Positions 1 through 8,313 of a stretch of DNA of 64,000 nt are shown piece after piece. A model generated the notes under the pieces. The model saw only the letters and a list, made by a program, of their open reading frames with translations. It was not told the origin of the DNA and made no database searches. This DNA comes from Oscillospiraceae bacterium (GTDB lineage Bacteria; Bacillota; Clostridia; Oscillospirales; CAG-272): the NCBI GenBank assembly GCA_015064685.1, contig SVRT01000006.1, positions 1 to 64,000 on the forward strand, given 5' to 3'. Both the position numbers and the translations under genes were made by a program. Positions within the stretch are counted from its first letter, which is position 1, and each line of letters opens with the position of its first letter.

Positions 1-103
1 AATGGAGTGCTTTTTTCGTTCTGTGGTGGCCCATCCGGGCTGATGAGAAACCGGACTCCAAATTTGCAGGGCAAATTTGGAAATAGGTTCGATTCCCGGT
101 CCT

Positions 104-402
104 CAATTTTGGGTTTATCGGTCTGTTACGCCTTCCCCAGCGGGGAAGGGGGATCTACGCCACAAGGCGAGTAGTGGGCTATCCTCCTACGCTGTGCGTT
201 TTGGGTGGATGAGGAGGTCGCCATCAAGGTGTTCGACACGGGAATTTTGTGGATTGTGTATTGTAGCATAAAGATTCTTTTGCAACGAAACAATGTCTTT
301 AAAAGACGTGAAGTCCTTGATAGAATGCCCTCCTCATCCACCGCTAACGCGGTCCCCCTTCCCCGCTGGGGAAGGCTTAACGTACCGACAAATCAAAATT
401 TG
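104..402. repeat. Intergenic structured element, family A (copy 1)
   Basis: Left outer end CAATTTTGGGTTTATCGG and right outer end CGACAAATCAAAATTTG; inner CCTTCCCCAGCGGGGAAGG hairpins and GGATGAGGAGGTCGCC / CCTCCTCATCCACC inverted ends. Confidence 0.85.
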
Positions 403-410
403 AAAAACAA

Positions 411-447
411 AACCCCTACGCGGATATTTCCGCGCGGGGGATTTTGC
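411..447 (-). terminator. Rho-independent terminator-like hairpin 3' of the feo operon
   Basis: On the minus strand CCCCCGCGCGGAAATATCCGCGTAGGGG followed by TTTTGTTTTT. Confidence 0.65.
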
Positions 448-472
448 TTGTTTGCTTGTTTTGTTTGCTTGT

Positions 473-673
473 TTATTTATCCTCGTTGGTGCCGCAACCA
501 TGGCAAGAATGGCATCCGCCCGAGCATTTTTCCTTTTGATTTGCTCCGCAAGAGCAGCTATCGGGACATCCGATGCACTTTTTTCCGCTCTTTTTTGCTC
601 TGTATATGTAGAACGACGCCGCGCCGACTATCAGCACAATTACCGCTATTACGACTATATCAATAGGTCCCAT
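473..673 (-). CDS. FeoB-associated Cys-rich membrane protein
   Basis: 66 aa, one N-terminal TM helix then CIGCPDSCSCG...CSGGCHSCHGCG; directly downstream of FeoB. Confidence 0.85.
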   Translation of the reverse strand: MGPIDIVVIAVIVLIVGAASFYIYRAKKSGKKCIGCPDSCSCGANQKEKCSGGCHSCHGCGTNEDK

Positions 674-696
674 AACTCCTCCTTGTAGAATAATTT

Positions 697-2751
697 TTAT
701 ACGTTTACAGCTTCCTTCTTCTCTGCTTTTCCGCTGAGCTTATACTCTTCCTTCATCTTCTTATTATTTCTGATGATAAGACCCGTGATGAACGCTGCGA
801 TTACCGCGATAACCGCCCAACCGACGATTGGCATCCAGATCTCTCCGAAGCTGCCGCCCGTGAAGAGTGTGCCAAAGAAGAAGGTCAAGAATCCAACCGT
901 GTATCCGACCGCGAACTGAAGTCCGATACCTGCAAATAGCCACTTCTTGCTCTTGATCTCGGAGTTCATAGCTCCGATAGCCGCAAAGCAAGGAGGTGTG
1001 AAGAGGTTAAACATAAGGAACGCGAGAGCCGCCGCGGGGACTATGCCGATAGAGCTTGCTATTCCCGTTCCGCCTCCGATCACCTCGAGGTCCTCGTTGA
1101 TAAGATGCTCGAAGGCATAGCAGGTCGCGAGTGTTCCGACTACGCACTCCTTTGCGATAAAGCCCGTGACCGCCGCCGCGGCGAGCTGCCAGGCAACCAC
1201 ACCGACTACGGGCGCGATGACGTACGCGATAGGTGTTCCGATGCTTGCAAGTATCGACTCGGATGCGTCCTCGACCATCTCAAATCTCCAGTTGAAGCTC
1301 TGCATCATATATACGACGAAGTTACAAACGAGAATGATCGTTCCTGCCTTAACTATGTACGACCAGCCTCTGTCGAGCATAGATTTTGCCGCTCTCCAGA
1401 AGTTCGGCACCTTATACTCGGGAAGCTCGATGATGAAGAAGGACTTTCTGTTCTTATATCCTGTGATCTTATTTATAAGAAGCGCGCAAAGAAGAATGAT
1501 CACGATACCCGCAAAGTACATCGCGGTGCCAAGCCATCCCTGCTCCGGGAAGAACGCGCCGACGAAGAGCGCGATAACCGGAAGCTTTGCTCCGCAGGGC
1601 ATAAAGGGAGCGAGCATTGCGGTGGATCTTCTCTCTCTCTCATTTCTGATGGTACGGCAAGCCATAACACCGGGGATCGCGCATCCGGTTCCGATAACGA
1701 AGGGGATGACAGACTTACCCGAAAGTCCTACCCACTTGAAGATAGGATCAAGCACGACCGTCGCGCGAGCCATATATCCGCAGTCCTCAAGGAGCGCGAT
1801 GAGGAAGTACATTACCATAACGAGGGGCAAGAAGCCGACGACCGCGGCAACACCCTCGATAAGTCCCTCAAGCACGATCGCCTGGAGAATGATGTGAGCG
1901 CCGCTCATCCAGCCTTCAACTATTCCCTTGAACCAACCGATGCAGTCAACGAGACCCCAAATGTGGAATCCGCTCTCGAGATCGTATCCGTTTGCGAGCC
2001 AATCGCCGACCCACGCCTGTGAGATCTGGAAAACGAGGAACATAACGAGCGCGAAGAAAGGTATTCCGAACCACCAGCTTGTAAGGATATTATCGACCTT
2101 ATCCTGTGCGTTTTTATCCTTTGTAAAGACCTTACGGGTCTCCACCTCTTTTACTATTTTATTTACGAATGAGAATCTCTCTCTGTCAGCCTTCTCTACC
2201 GACTTTTTGTCGCTAAGGTCAACGTCGCCCTGGACGTAGGGTGCGCTCTGCTCTGTGCCGATGACCGCAACAGCCGCCGCAACGAGATCCTTGAGTCCGT
2301 CGCCCGTGGTGGAGGTGGTGTCAATAACGGGACATCCGAGCTTTTCAGAGAGTGCCTTGACGTCGATCTTGGTATCCTTCTTCTTATTAATGTCGGCTTT
2401 GTTGAGTGCGACGACCATGGGAATACCAAGCTCGAGAAGCTGTGTTGTGAAAAAGAGGCTACGGCTGAGATTCGTTGAATCGACGATGTTGATGATGGCA
2501 TCGGGATTCTCGTTCTTGACGTACTGGCTCGTGATGCTCTCCTCGCTCGTGAAGGGCGACATGGAGTACGCGCCGGGGAGGTCTACCGCGATGATCTCAT
2601 TCGACCCCACAGAGATGCTCTTTTTGATTGGGTGCTCCTTTTTGTCAACTGTAACACCAGCCCAGTTTCCGACCTTTTCATTCTTGCCGGTCAGGGCATT
2701 ATACATTGTTGTCTTACCGCTATTGGGGTTGCCCGCAAGTGCGATCCTCAT
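697..2751 (-). CDS. feoB: Ferrous iron transport protein B
   Basis: G1 motif GNPNSGKTT, NKAD, FeoB Gate/TM segments (MPCGAKLPVIALFVGAFF). Start set at MRIALAGNPNSGK, preceded by AAGGAG RBS; the ORF track start (2835) is longer. Confidence 0.95.
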   Translation of the reverse strand: MRIALAGNPNSGKTTMYNALTGKNEKVGNWAGVTVDKKEHPIKKSISVGSNEIIAVDLPGAYSMSPFTSEESITSQYVKNENPDAIINIVDSTNLSRSLFFTTQLLELGIPMVVALNKADINKKKDTKIDVKALSEKLGCPVIDTTSTTGDGLKDLVAAAVAVIGTEQSAPYVQGDVDLSDKKSVEKADRERFSFVNKIVKEVETRKVFTKDKNAQDKVDNILTSWWFGIPFFALVMFLVFQISQAWVGDWLANGYDLESGFHIWGLVDCIGWFKGIVEGWMSGAHIILQAIVLEGLIEGVAAVVGFLPLVMVMYFLIALLEDCGYMARATVVLDPIFKWVGLSGKSVIPFVIGTGCAIPGVMACRTIRNERERRSTAMLAPFMPCGAKLPVIALFVGAFFPEQGWLGTAMYFAGIVIILLCALLINKITGYKNRKSFFIIELPEYKVPNFWRAAKSMLDRGWSYIVKAGTIILVCNFVVYMMQSFNWRFEMVEDASESILASIGTPIAYVIAPVVGVVAWQLAAAAVTGFIAKECVVGTLATCYAFEHLINEDLEVIGGGTGIASSIGIVPAAALAFLMFNLFTPPCFAAIGAMNSEIKSKKWLFAGIGLQFAVGYTVGFLTFFFGTLFTGGSFGEIWMPIVGWAVIAVIAAFITGLIIRNNKKMKEEYKLSGKAEKKEAVNV

Positions 2752-2784
2752 TTGTTGTTCTCCTTCTTTCTGAAAAAGTGTTTT

Positions 2785-2806
2785 TTGGTTAGCGGTGGCT
2801 AACCAA
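2785..2806. promoter_or_regulatory. Palindrome TTGGTTAGC-GGTG-GCTAACCAA in the feoA-feoB gap
   Basis: Perfect 9-bp arms; core GGTTAGC-N4-GCTAACC shared with the feoA promoter palindrome. Confidence 0.6.
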
Positions 2807-2847
2807 CGCTCAAAAAAATAATCCGAAAGGATCATTTTTATTTAAAG

Positions 2848-3060
2848 TCAAATAATAATCGCCTCTGCAAGCTGCCTGTCGATATTGTATCTGCCGTCCT
2901 TGATAGAGACTACGCAGCTGCGCTTAAGGTGTGAAACTACCGTTATCGGCTCTCCCGAATAGCATCCGAGAGAAAACAAGAAGGAATCGAGCTCCTCATC
3001 GTCGGTCTCGATGGCTTTGATGATATATTCCTTGCCCTCTTCAGCCTCGCGTAACGTCAT
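2848..3060 (-). CDS. feoA: Ferrous iron transport protein A (SH3-like)
   Basis: 70 aa MTLREAEEGKEYIIKAIETDDEELDSFLFSLGCYSGEPITVVSHLKRSCVVSIKDGRYNIDRQLAEAIII; adjacent to feoB. Confidence 0.9.
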   Translation of the reverse strand: MTLREAEEGKEYIIKAIETDDEELDSFLFSLGCYSGEPITVVSHLKRSCVVSIKDGRYNIDRQLAEAIII

Positions 3061-3102
3061 AAAGCCTCTCCTCTCCCGCCTTTTCGACAGTGTTTTTTAC
3101 AC

Positions 3103-3120
3103 GGTTAGCCTTCGCTAACC
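3103..3120. promoter_or_regulatory. Candidate operator GGTTAGC-CTTC-GCTAACC at the feoA transcription start
   Basis: Perfect 7-bp palindromic arms placed just downstream of a consensus -10 box. Confidence 0.6.
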
Positions 3121-3127
3121 ACGTACT

Positions 3128-3156
3128 ATTATATATCGTGAAAGCGATTTTGTCAA
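3128..3156 (-). promoter_or_regulatory. Sigma-A type promoter of feoA
   Basis: Minus strand TTGACA (3156-3151), 17-nt spacer, TATAAT (3133-3128). Confidence 0.75.
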
Positions 3157-3258
3157 TATATTTTTCAAAAAAAGTAAATTTCTATTCTTTTTTCAATTAC
3201 ATATAAATTTTTCCGCGACGTTTTTGTGGATTTTCAACAAAAAGCGTGGCGCGTGTTT

Positions 3259-3526
3259 CAAATTTTGATTTGTCGAACTGTTGCGAATAGCCTTCTCCAG
3301 CGGAGAAGGGGGACCACCGAAGGTGGTGGATGAGGAGGTCGCCATCAAGACGTGCGTCACGGGTGTATCGTGGATTTTGTATTGTGGCACAAGGTTTCTT
3401 TTACAACGAAACAAGGCTTTTTTACAGACGCAAAGCCCTTGAAAGTGCGACCTCCTCATCCACCGCGCGAGCGCGGTCCCCCTTCCCCGCTGGGGAAGGC
3501 TTAACACGCAGATAAACCGCAATTTA
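3259..3526. repeat. Intergenic structured element, family A (copy 2)
   Basis: CAAATTTTGATTTGTCG ... GATAAACCGCAATTT outer ends; inner CCTTCTCCAGCGGAGAAGG / CCTTCCCCGCTGGGGAAGG hairpins. Confidence 0.85.
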
Positions 3527-3534
3527 ACAACACA

Positions 3535-3566
3535 AAACCCACCGCTATGACACATCGGTGGGTTTT
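3535..3566 (-). terminator. Terminator 3' of the histidine kinase gene
   Basis: AAAACCCACCG...CGGTGGGTTTT stem-loop. Confidence 0.6.
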
Positions 3567-3571
3567 GGATA

Positions 3572-4984
3572 TTACTGATAGAAGAAAACGCTGACCGTTG
3601 TTCCCTTATCTATTTCACTCTCGATTTTCATTTCGGCGCCGTAGAGCGCGCAGATGTGCTTGACTATCGCAAGTCCGAGCCCTGTGCCGCCCGTTTTCTT
3701 TGAGCGTGATTTATCAACACGGTAAAACCTTTCGCAAAGGTGAGGAATATTCTCCTTCGCGATACCGATTCCCGTGTCACACACGCGGATGATCCTGCTC
3801 TCGCCCTCGCTCTCAAGCGAAATCGCTAGCTCTCCGCCCTGCTTATTATAATTGACCGCATTGGTACAGAGATTCTGCAATATCTCGTATATTCTCTTTT
3901 CGCTCGCCATAACCGTGACAGAGCCCGTGATACTGACCTTTATCTCCTTTGAATCTATAAGCGGTGCAAGCTCACTTATTACCTCGTGCGCCAGCGGTGC
4001 GACCTCGACGGCTGTTCTCGGCTCGACCTCGCCCTCGCTCTCAAGTCTGCTGAGCTTGAGCATATCCGATATCAGAAACGAAAGCCGCACAGACTCCTTA
4101 TGTATCCTCTCGATCTGTCTGTGGGTCGACTCATCGGTCTCCTTCTCCATTATCAGCTCGCTAAGTCCCAGCATTGCGGTGAGCGGAGTTTTCAGCTCGT
4201 GCGAGGCGTTTGCAAAGAATTCCTCCTTCTGTCTTGCAAGCTCCTTTTCCGCGTCAAGGAACGCGCCGAGTCGCTCTCTTTCATTCTCGGAGCTTTTCAT
4301 ACTTAACACCGTTTTTTCGTTGAGTCCGTTTATCTCGTTATAGACCTGGACAAACTCGCTATCCGAGTCTTCCGCGCTTATCGGCACGTACGCGCCCTCG
4401 CTCACGCTCCTAAGGCTATCAGAGATGTCGGTTATCCTCTTGGCAACGCTCTTAGAGAGTCTCTTTGCAAATACAGCCGCAGTTGCCGCGCCTACCGCAA
4501 GTGCAACGAGCAATGACACGAGCGCGCCGACGATATAAGAGTCGGTCTCCGTACTCCTTATCGCAAGCCTTACTATGATCGCCTCGCCGCTTGAAAATTG
4601 AGTTTTCACCGCGTAGTAGGTCATTCGGCACTTGAAGGTCTCGGAATATCTCTCGACCGCGACGCTTTCGCCCTCTATCGCAGCCTTTACCTCCTCACGG
4701 TCGGCATGATTGCCGAGCATCTCGTGTGTGTCGCTCTCAAAAAGCACGTCTCCGCTCATGCTCATTACCGTGACTCGGCATGAGTCGTCACCGTAGAATA
4801 TATTGAAGCCCTCGAGGTCGCCCTTACTGTCAAGCAACGCGATCGCAAGCTTCGTCTCGGTGACGAGCCTCTCGCGTACGATACTTCTGTTTATTGTATA
4901 GGTGATATAGATACCCGCCGCGCAGACTATCAGCGCGGAGATCAGCGCAATCAATATGCACCTTGTAAATACCTTTCTTTTCAT
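3572..4984 (-). CDS. Sensor histidine kinase (PhoR-like)
   Basis: TM + periplasmic region; H box FFANASHELKTPLTAMLGLSE; N box, G boxes (DTGIGI, GGTGLGLAIVKHI). Confidence 0.9.
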   Translation of the reverse strand: MKRKVFTRCILIALISALIVCAAGIYITYTINRSIVRERLVTETKLAIALLDSKGDLEGFNIFYGDDSCRVTVMSMSGDVLFESDTHEMLGNHADREEVKAAIEGESVAVERYSETFKCRMTYYAVKTQFSSGEAIIVRLAIRSTETDSYIVGALVSLLVALAVGAATAAVFAKRLSKSVAKRITDISDSLRSVSEGAYVPISAEDSDSEFVQVYNEINGLNEKTVLSMKSSENERERLGAFLDAEKELARQKEEFFANASHELKTPLTAMLGLSELIMEKETDESTHRQIERIHKESVRLSFLISDMLKLSRLESEGEVEPRTAVEVAPLAHEVISELAPLIDSKEIKVSITGSVTVMASEKRIYEILQNLCTNAVNYNKQGGELAISLESEGESRIIRVCDTGIGIAKENIPHLCERFYRVDKSRSKKTGGTGLGLAIVKHICALYGAEMKIESEIDKGTTVSVFFYQ

Positions 4985-5652
4985 ACATTCTCAAACCTGT
5001 ATCCAATGCCGCGGACGGTGATTATGCACTCCGCGTTGCCGCCTGCACTCCTTATCTTGTCGCGCAGAGTCGCCACGTGCATATCAAGCGTTCTCGTCTC
5101 GCCGATAAAGCCCTCGCCCCACACCTCGCGGAAAAGCGTATCCCTTTCCACGGTCACACCGGCGCGGTTGAGCAGGTACTTGAAAAGCTTGAATTCCTTG
5201 AGCGTCAGACCGAGATCACGCCCCTTATACGTTGCCTTGTACGTGTTATTATCGACCGCGTAGTCGCCCGCGCTCGTTATATACAGATTCGCTCTGCGAA
5301 GGTTCGTCCTTATACGCGCCATAAGCTCGAGGATCGAAAAGGGCTTCGACATATAGTCGTCCGCGCCCTTGTTGAGTCCCTTGACAAAGCTTATCTCGTC
5401 GCTTTTCGCGCTGACTATTATGACAGGCAATCTCTCGTCGATCTCGCGGATGCGTGAAAGGATAGTGTAGCCGTCCATGTCGGGGAGCATTATGTCAAGT
5501 ATTATCAGATCGGGACGGCTCTTTGGAAATGCATTGAAAAATTCCTCGCCCGAGCCGAACAGCTTAACTCTGTAATCGTTCTCAAGCGCGCCCGCGTAGA
5601 CCTCTTGTATTCCTTCGTCGTCCTCAACGACGTATATCAGCGCATCATTCAT
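4981..5652 (-). CDS. OmpR/PhoB-family response regulator
   Basis: Receiver (LIILDIMLPDMDGY, K in PVIIVSAKSD) + winged-helix C-terminus; overlaps kinase start. Confidence 0.92.
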   Translation of the reverse strand: MNDALIYVVEDDEGIQEVYAGALENDYRVKLFGSGEEFFNAFPKSRPDLIILDIMLPDMDGYTILSRIREIDERLPVIIVSAKSDEISFVKGLNKGADDYMSKPFSILELMARIRTNLRRANLYITSAGDYAVDNNTYKATYKGRDLGLTLKEFKLFKYLLNRAGVTVERDTLFREVWGEGFIGETRTLDMHVATLRDKIRSAGGNAECIITVRGIGYRFENV

Positions 5653-5752
5653 CTTTTATCTCCTTTTTTGGGATTTCTTCTTATATTCTATCATAAAATA
5701 CCGTATATTTCAAGATGGCAGACCGAATATTGCCTGCCCTCATGAGTTTTTT

Positions 5753-6016
5753 CAAATTTTGATTTGTCGAACTGTTTAAATTGAATTTCACGGCTATAAA
5801 TTCACTCCACGGTACGCTTTGCGCCGTAGGGACCGACGTCCTCGGCGGTCCGCAAAGCAAACGCCTACAAAACCCTTATGGCTGAAAAGAAACAATCGTA
5901 TCGAAGCGGACCGCCGAGGACGTCGGTCCCTACGGTTGTTTGGTGTCGTTTGACTTATAGCCGTGAAGTATTTTAAATGTGTTTGCAATTATTATCCCAC
6001 CGATAAACCCCAATTT
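5753..6016. repeat. Intergenic structured element, family D (copy 1)
   Basis: CAAATTTTGATTTGTCG ... CGATAAACCCCAATTTAT outer ends; interior has a perfect 29-bp inverted repeat CCGTAGGGACCGACGTCCTCGGCGGTCCG (5824-5852 / 5907-5935). Confidence 0.85.
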
Positions 6017-6017
6017 A

Positions 6018-7769
6018 TCAATTATGAAAAACGAGGTATTTATCCGTGTACTCGCTATATTTGGATTTATAGAATTCGCTATCGTTTCTCGCTGCCTTGA
6101 GTGACTCATGGAGGTTCATATTACGCTCCTTGACGTCGATGACACAGCCTGCGATATTTGAGCAATGGTCGCTGACTCTCTCCATATTCGTGATGAGGTC
6201 ACTCCAGACAAATCCTGCCTCGATCGAGCAATTACCTCGGCGAAGTCTGTCGATATGCTGAGAGCGCAAGAATTCCTTCATTCTGTCAATTATCTGCTCG
6301 AGAGGCTCTACGCTGTTCGCCACGTCGCAATCCTCCTCTGAGAATGCCGCATACGATATCTCGACTATCTCTCTTACCGCATCGCACATCTTGTCCATCT
6401 CTGCCTGCGCGCCCTCGGAGAAGGCTATTCCCTTATCGCGCAGCTCCTCTGCCGACTCAAGAATATTTACCGCGTGGTCGCCGATGCGCTCAAAATCTCC
6501 TATTGCTTTGAGCAGCATAGATGCTCTTGCACCCTCGGTCTCGTTAAGCTGATGCGAGCTGAGCTTGACAAGATAGCTTCCGATCGTATCCTCAAAGTGA
6601 TCGGTCTTCTCCTCCGCGGCACGGATGCGCTTTGCCGCCTCGGAGTCGTATTTTTTGAGACAAGCCAAGCTCTCCTTGAGCGAAACGCTAGCTATCGCCG
6701 CCATTTCTACGGTGAGAGAGTGACATCTGTCAAGCGCGACCGCAGGAGTTGCAAGGAGTCTCTCATCGAGCTCGACCTTCTTCTCCGCAACCTTCGCATC
6801 GGGAACGAGCTTGTACGCGAATCTTTCAAGAAGTCCCGCCATCGGGAACAGAAGAATGGTGCAGGCAACATTAAATATACTGTGCGCCACCGCGATTCCC
6901 GCAAAGGTCGCCGTCGAATCTATAAGTGCGGGAGCGAATATTGCTTTCACTATTGAGAACGCGCTGAGCCATACGACAGTACCGATCACGTTGAACGAAA
7001 GATGAACGAGCGCGGCACGCTTTGCGTTTTTGTTAGTTCCAAATGACGATAGGATCGCCGTCACGCAGGTTCCTATGTTCTGTCCCATAATGATCGGGAT
7101 CGCCGCGCCGTAGCTTATCTGCCCCGTTACCGCGAATGCCTGGAGTATACCGACCGATGCCGAGCTTGACTGAATTATTGCGGTAACGATCGCTCCTACA
7201 AGCACTCCGAGTATCGGATTTTCAAACATAACGAAGAGCTGACGAAATTCGGGTACGCTTGCAAGTCCCCCGACCGAATCCGACATCGCATCCATACCAA
7301 ACATAAGCACCGCAAATCCAAGAAGGACAGTGCCTATATCCTTTTTCTTATTGCTCTTGCACATCATCGTCATAATTATTCCGATGAGCGCGAGCAGAGG
7401 TGTAAACGACGTGGGTTTTAGCAATTTAAGGATGATATTGTCACCTGATATTCCGCCGAGCGAAAGGATCCAAGCAGTCACCGTCGTTCCGATATTCGCT
7501 CCCATTATGACGCTTATCGCCTGCTTGAGCGACATCAGATTTGAGTTGACGAAGCCTACGACCATTACAGTCGTTGCGGACGAGGACTGTATCACCGCCG
7601 TCACGCCAAGTCCCGTCAGAAGTCCCAAAAAGCGGTTGCCCGTCATCTTGCCGAGCATTACCTCGAGCTTACTTCCCGCGCTTCTCTCGAGCGATTGTCC
7701 CATGATGTTCATTCCGAACAGAAAAAGACAAAGCCCACCTATAAGGGCTAAAATGTCAAAAATGTCCAT
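6018..7769 (-). CDS. Na/Pi cotransporter family protein with C-terminal PhoU-like domain
   Basis: Repeated QSSSATTVMVVGFVN / IIQSSSASVGILQA motifs; PhoU-like helical C-terminus. Confidence 0.9.
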   Translation of the reverse strand: MDIFDILALIGGLCLFLFGMNIMGQSLERSAGSKLEVMLGKMTGNRFLGLLTGLGVTAVIQSSSATTVMVVGFVNSNLMSLKQAISVIMGANIGTTVTAWILSLGGISGDNIILKLLKPTSFTPLLALIGIIMTMMCKSNKKKDIGTVLLGFAVLMFGMDAMSDSVGGLASVPEFRQLFVMFENPILGVLVGAIVTAIIQSSSASVGILQAFAVTGQISYGAAIPIIMGQNIGTCVTAILSSFGTNKNAKRAALVHLSFNVIGTVVWLSAFSIVKAIFAPALIDSTATFAGIAVAHSIFNVACTILLFPMAGLLERFAYKLVPDAKVAEKKVELDERLLATPAVALDRCHSLTVEMAAIASVSLKESLACLKKYDSEAAKRIRAAEEKTDHFEDTIGSYLVKLSSHQLNETEGARASMLLKAIGDFERIGDHAVNILESAEELRDKGIAFSEGAQAEMDKMCDAVREIVEISYAAFSEEDCDVANSVEPLEQIIDRMKEFLRSQHIDRLRRGNCSIEAGFVWSDLITNMERVSDHCSNIAGCVIDVKERNMNLHESLKAARNDSEFYKSKYSEYTDKYLVFHN

Positions 7770-7802
7770 TGTGTTCTCCTTGTTGTTTTATATTTTATGT
7801 TT

Positions 7803-8106
7803 CAAATTTTGATTTGTCGATGCGTTAAGCCTTCCCCAGCGGGGAAGGGGGACCGCGTTAGCGGTGGATGAGGAGGGCATTCTATCAAGGAATTCACGTC
7901 ATTTAAAGACATTGTTTCGTTGCAAAAGAATCTTTATGCTACAAGACAGAATCCACAAAATTCCATGTCGAACAACTTGATGGCGACCTCCTCATCCACC
8001 CAAAACGCACAGCGTAGGAGGATAGCCCACTACTCGCCTTGTGGCGTATGTCCCCCTTCTCCGCTGGAGAAGGCTATTCGTAAAACCGCAATTTATCGGA
8101 CATACG
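7803..8106. repeat. Intergenic structured element, family A (copy 3)
   Basis: CAAATTTTGATTTGTCG ... TAAAACCGCAATTTATC; interior matches copy 1 in inverted order. Confidence 0.85.
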
Positions 8107-8190
8107 AATTGCGGCATTTTAATTATATAGCGGTGGGAGGCTCCTCTGCAATCACGGTTATTTCAAGCGTATGTAAAATTTATGTAAAAG

Positions 8191-8222
8191 AAAAAGCCGA
8201 GAGGACACTCTCTCGGCTTTTC
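8191..8222 (-). terminator. Terminator-like hairpin
   Basis: AAAAAGCCGAGAG-GACA-CTCTCGGCTTTT. Confidence 0.6.
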
Positions 8223-8313
8223 GGGGCTTAATTTTCCATTTTTATTCGTTATTTTCCGTTATTATTCGTTATTTTAAGTTATATTGCAGCGTTTTTAAGG
8301 AAATGACGGTTTT

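Noticed and set aside
1-104. tRNA-like T-arm (GGTTCGATTCCCGGTCCTCA) and a CTGATGAGAAAC hammerhead-like string
   Set aside because: I could not build a complete cloverleaf (no matching 5' acceptor GAGGACC, no proper anticodon arm; CCAAATTTGCAGGGCAAATTTGG is a 3-nt-loop hairpin) and there is no stem II for a hammerhead. A tRNAscan/Infernal run with upstream sequence would decide.
126-666. Small ORFs containing MATSSST..GGPPSPLEKA or MRRSPL peptides (also near 3193, 7920, 13579, 35314-35630, 44536)
   Set aside because: They are translations of the family A repeats on both strands, not genes.
1105-2022. Long plus-strand ORFs antisense to feoB, carB, purL, purM and others
   Set aside because: Low-quality, Arg/Leu-rich translations with no recognisable motifs lying opposite clear conserved genes; shadow ORFs from codon bias.
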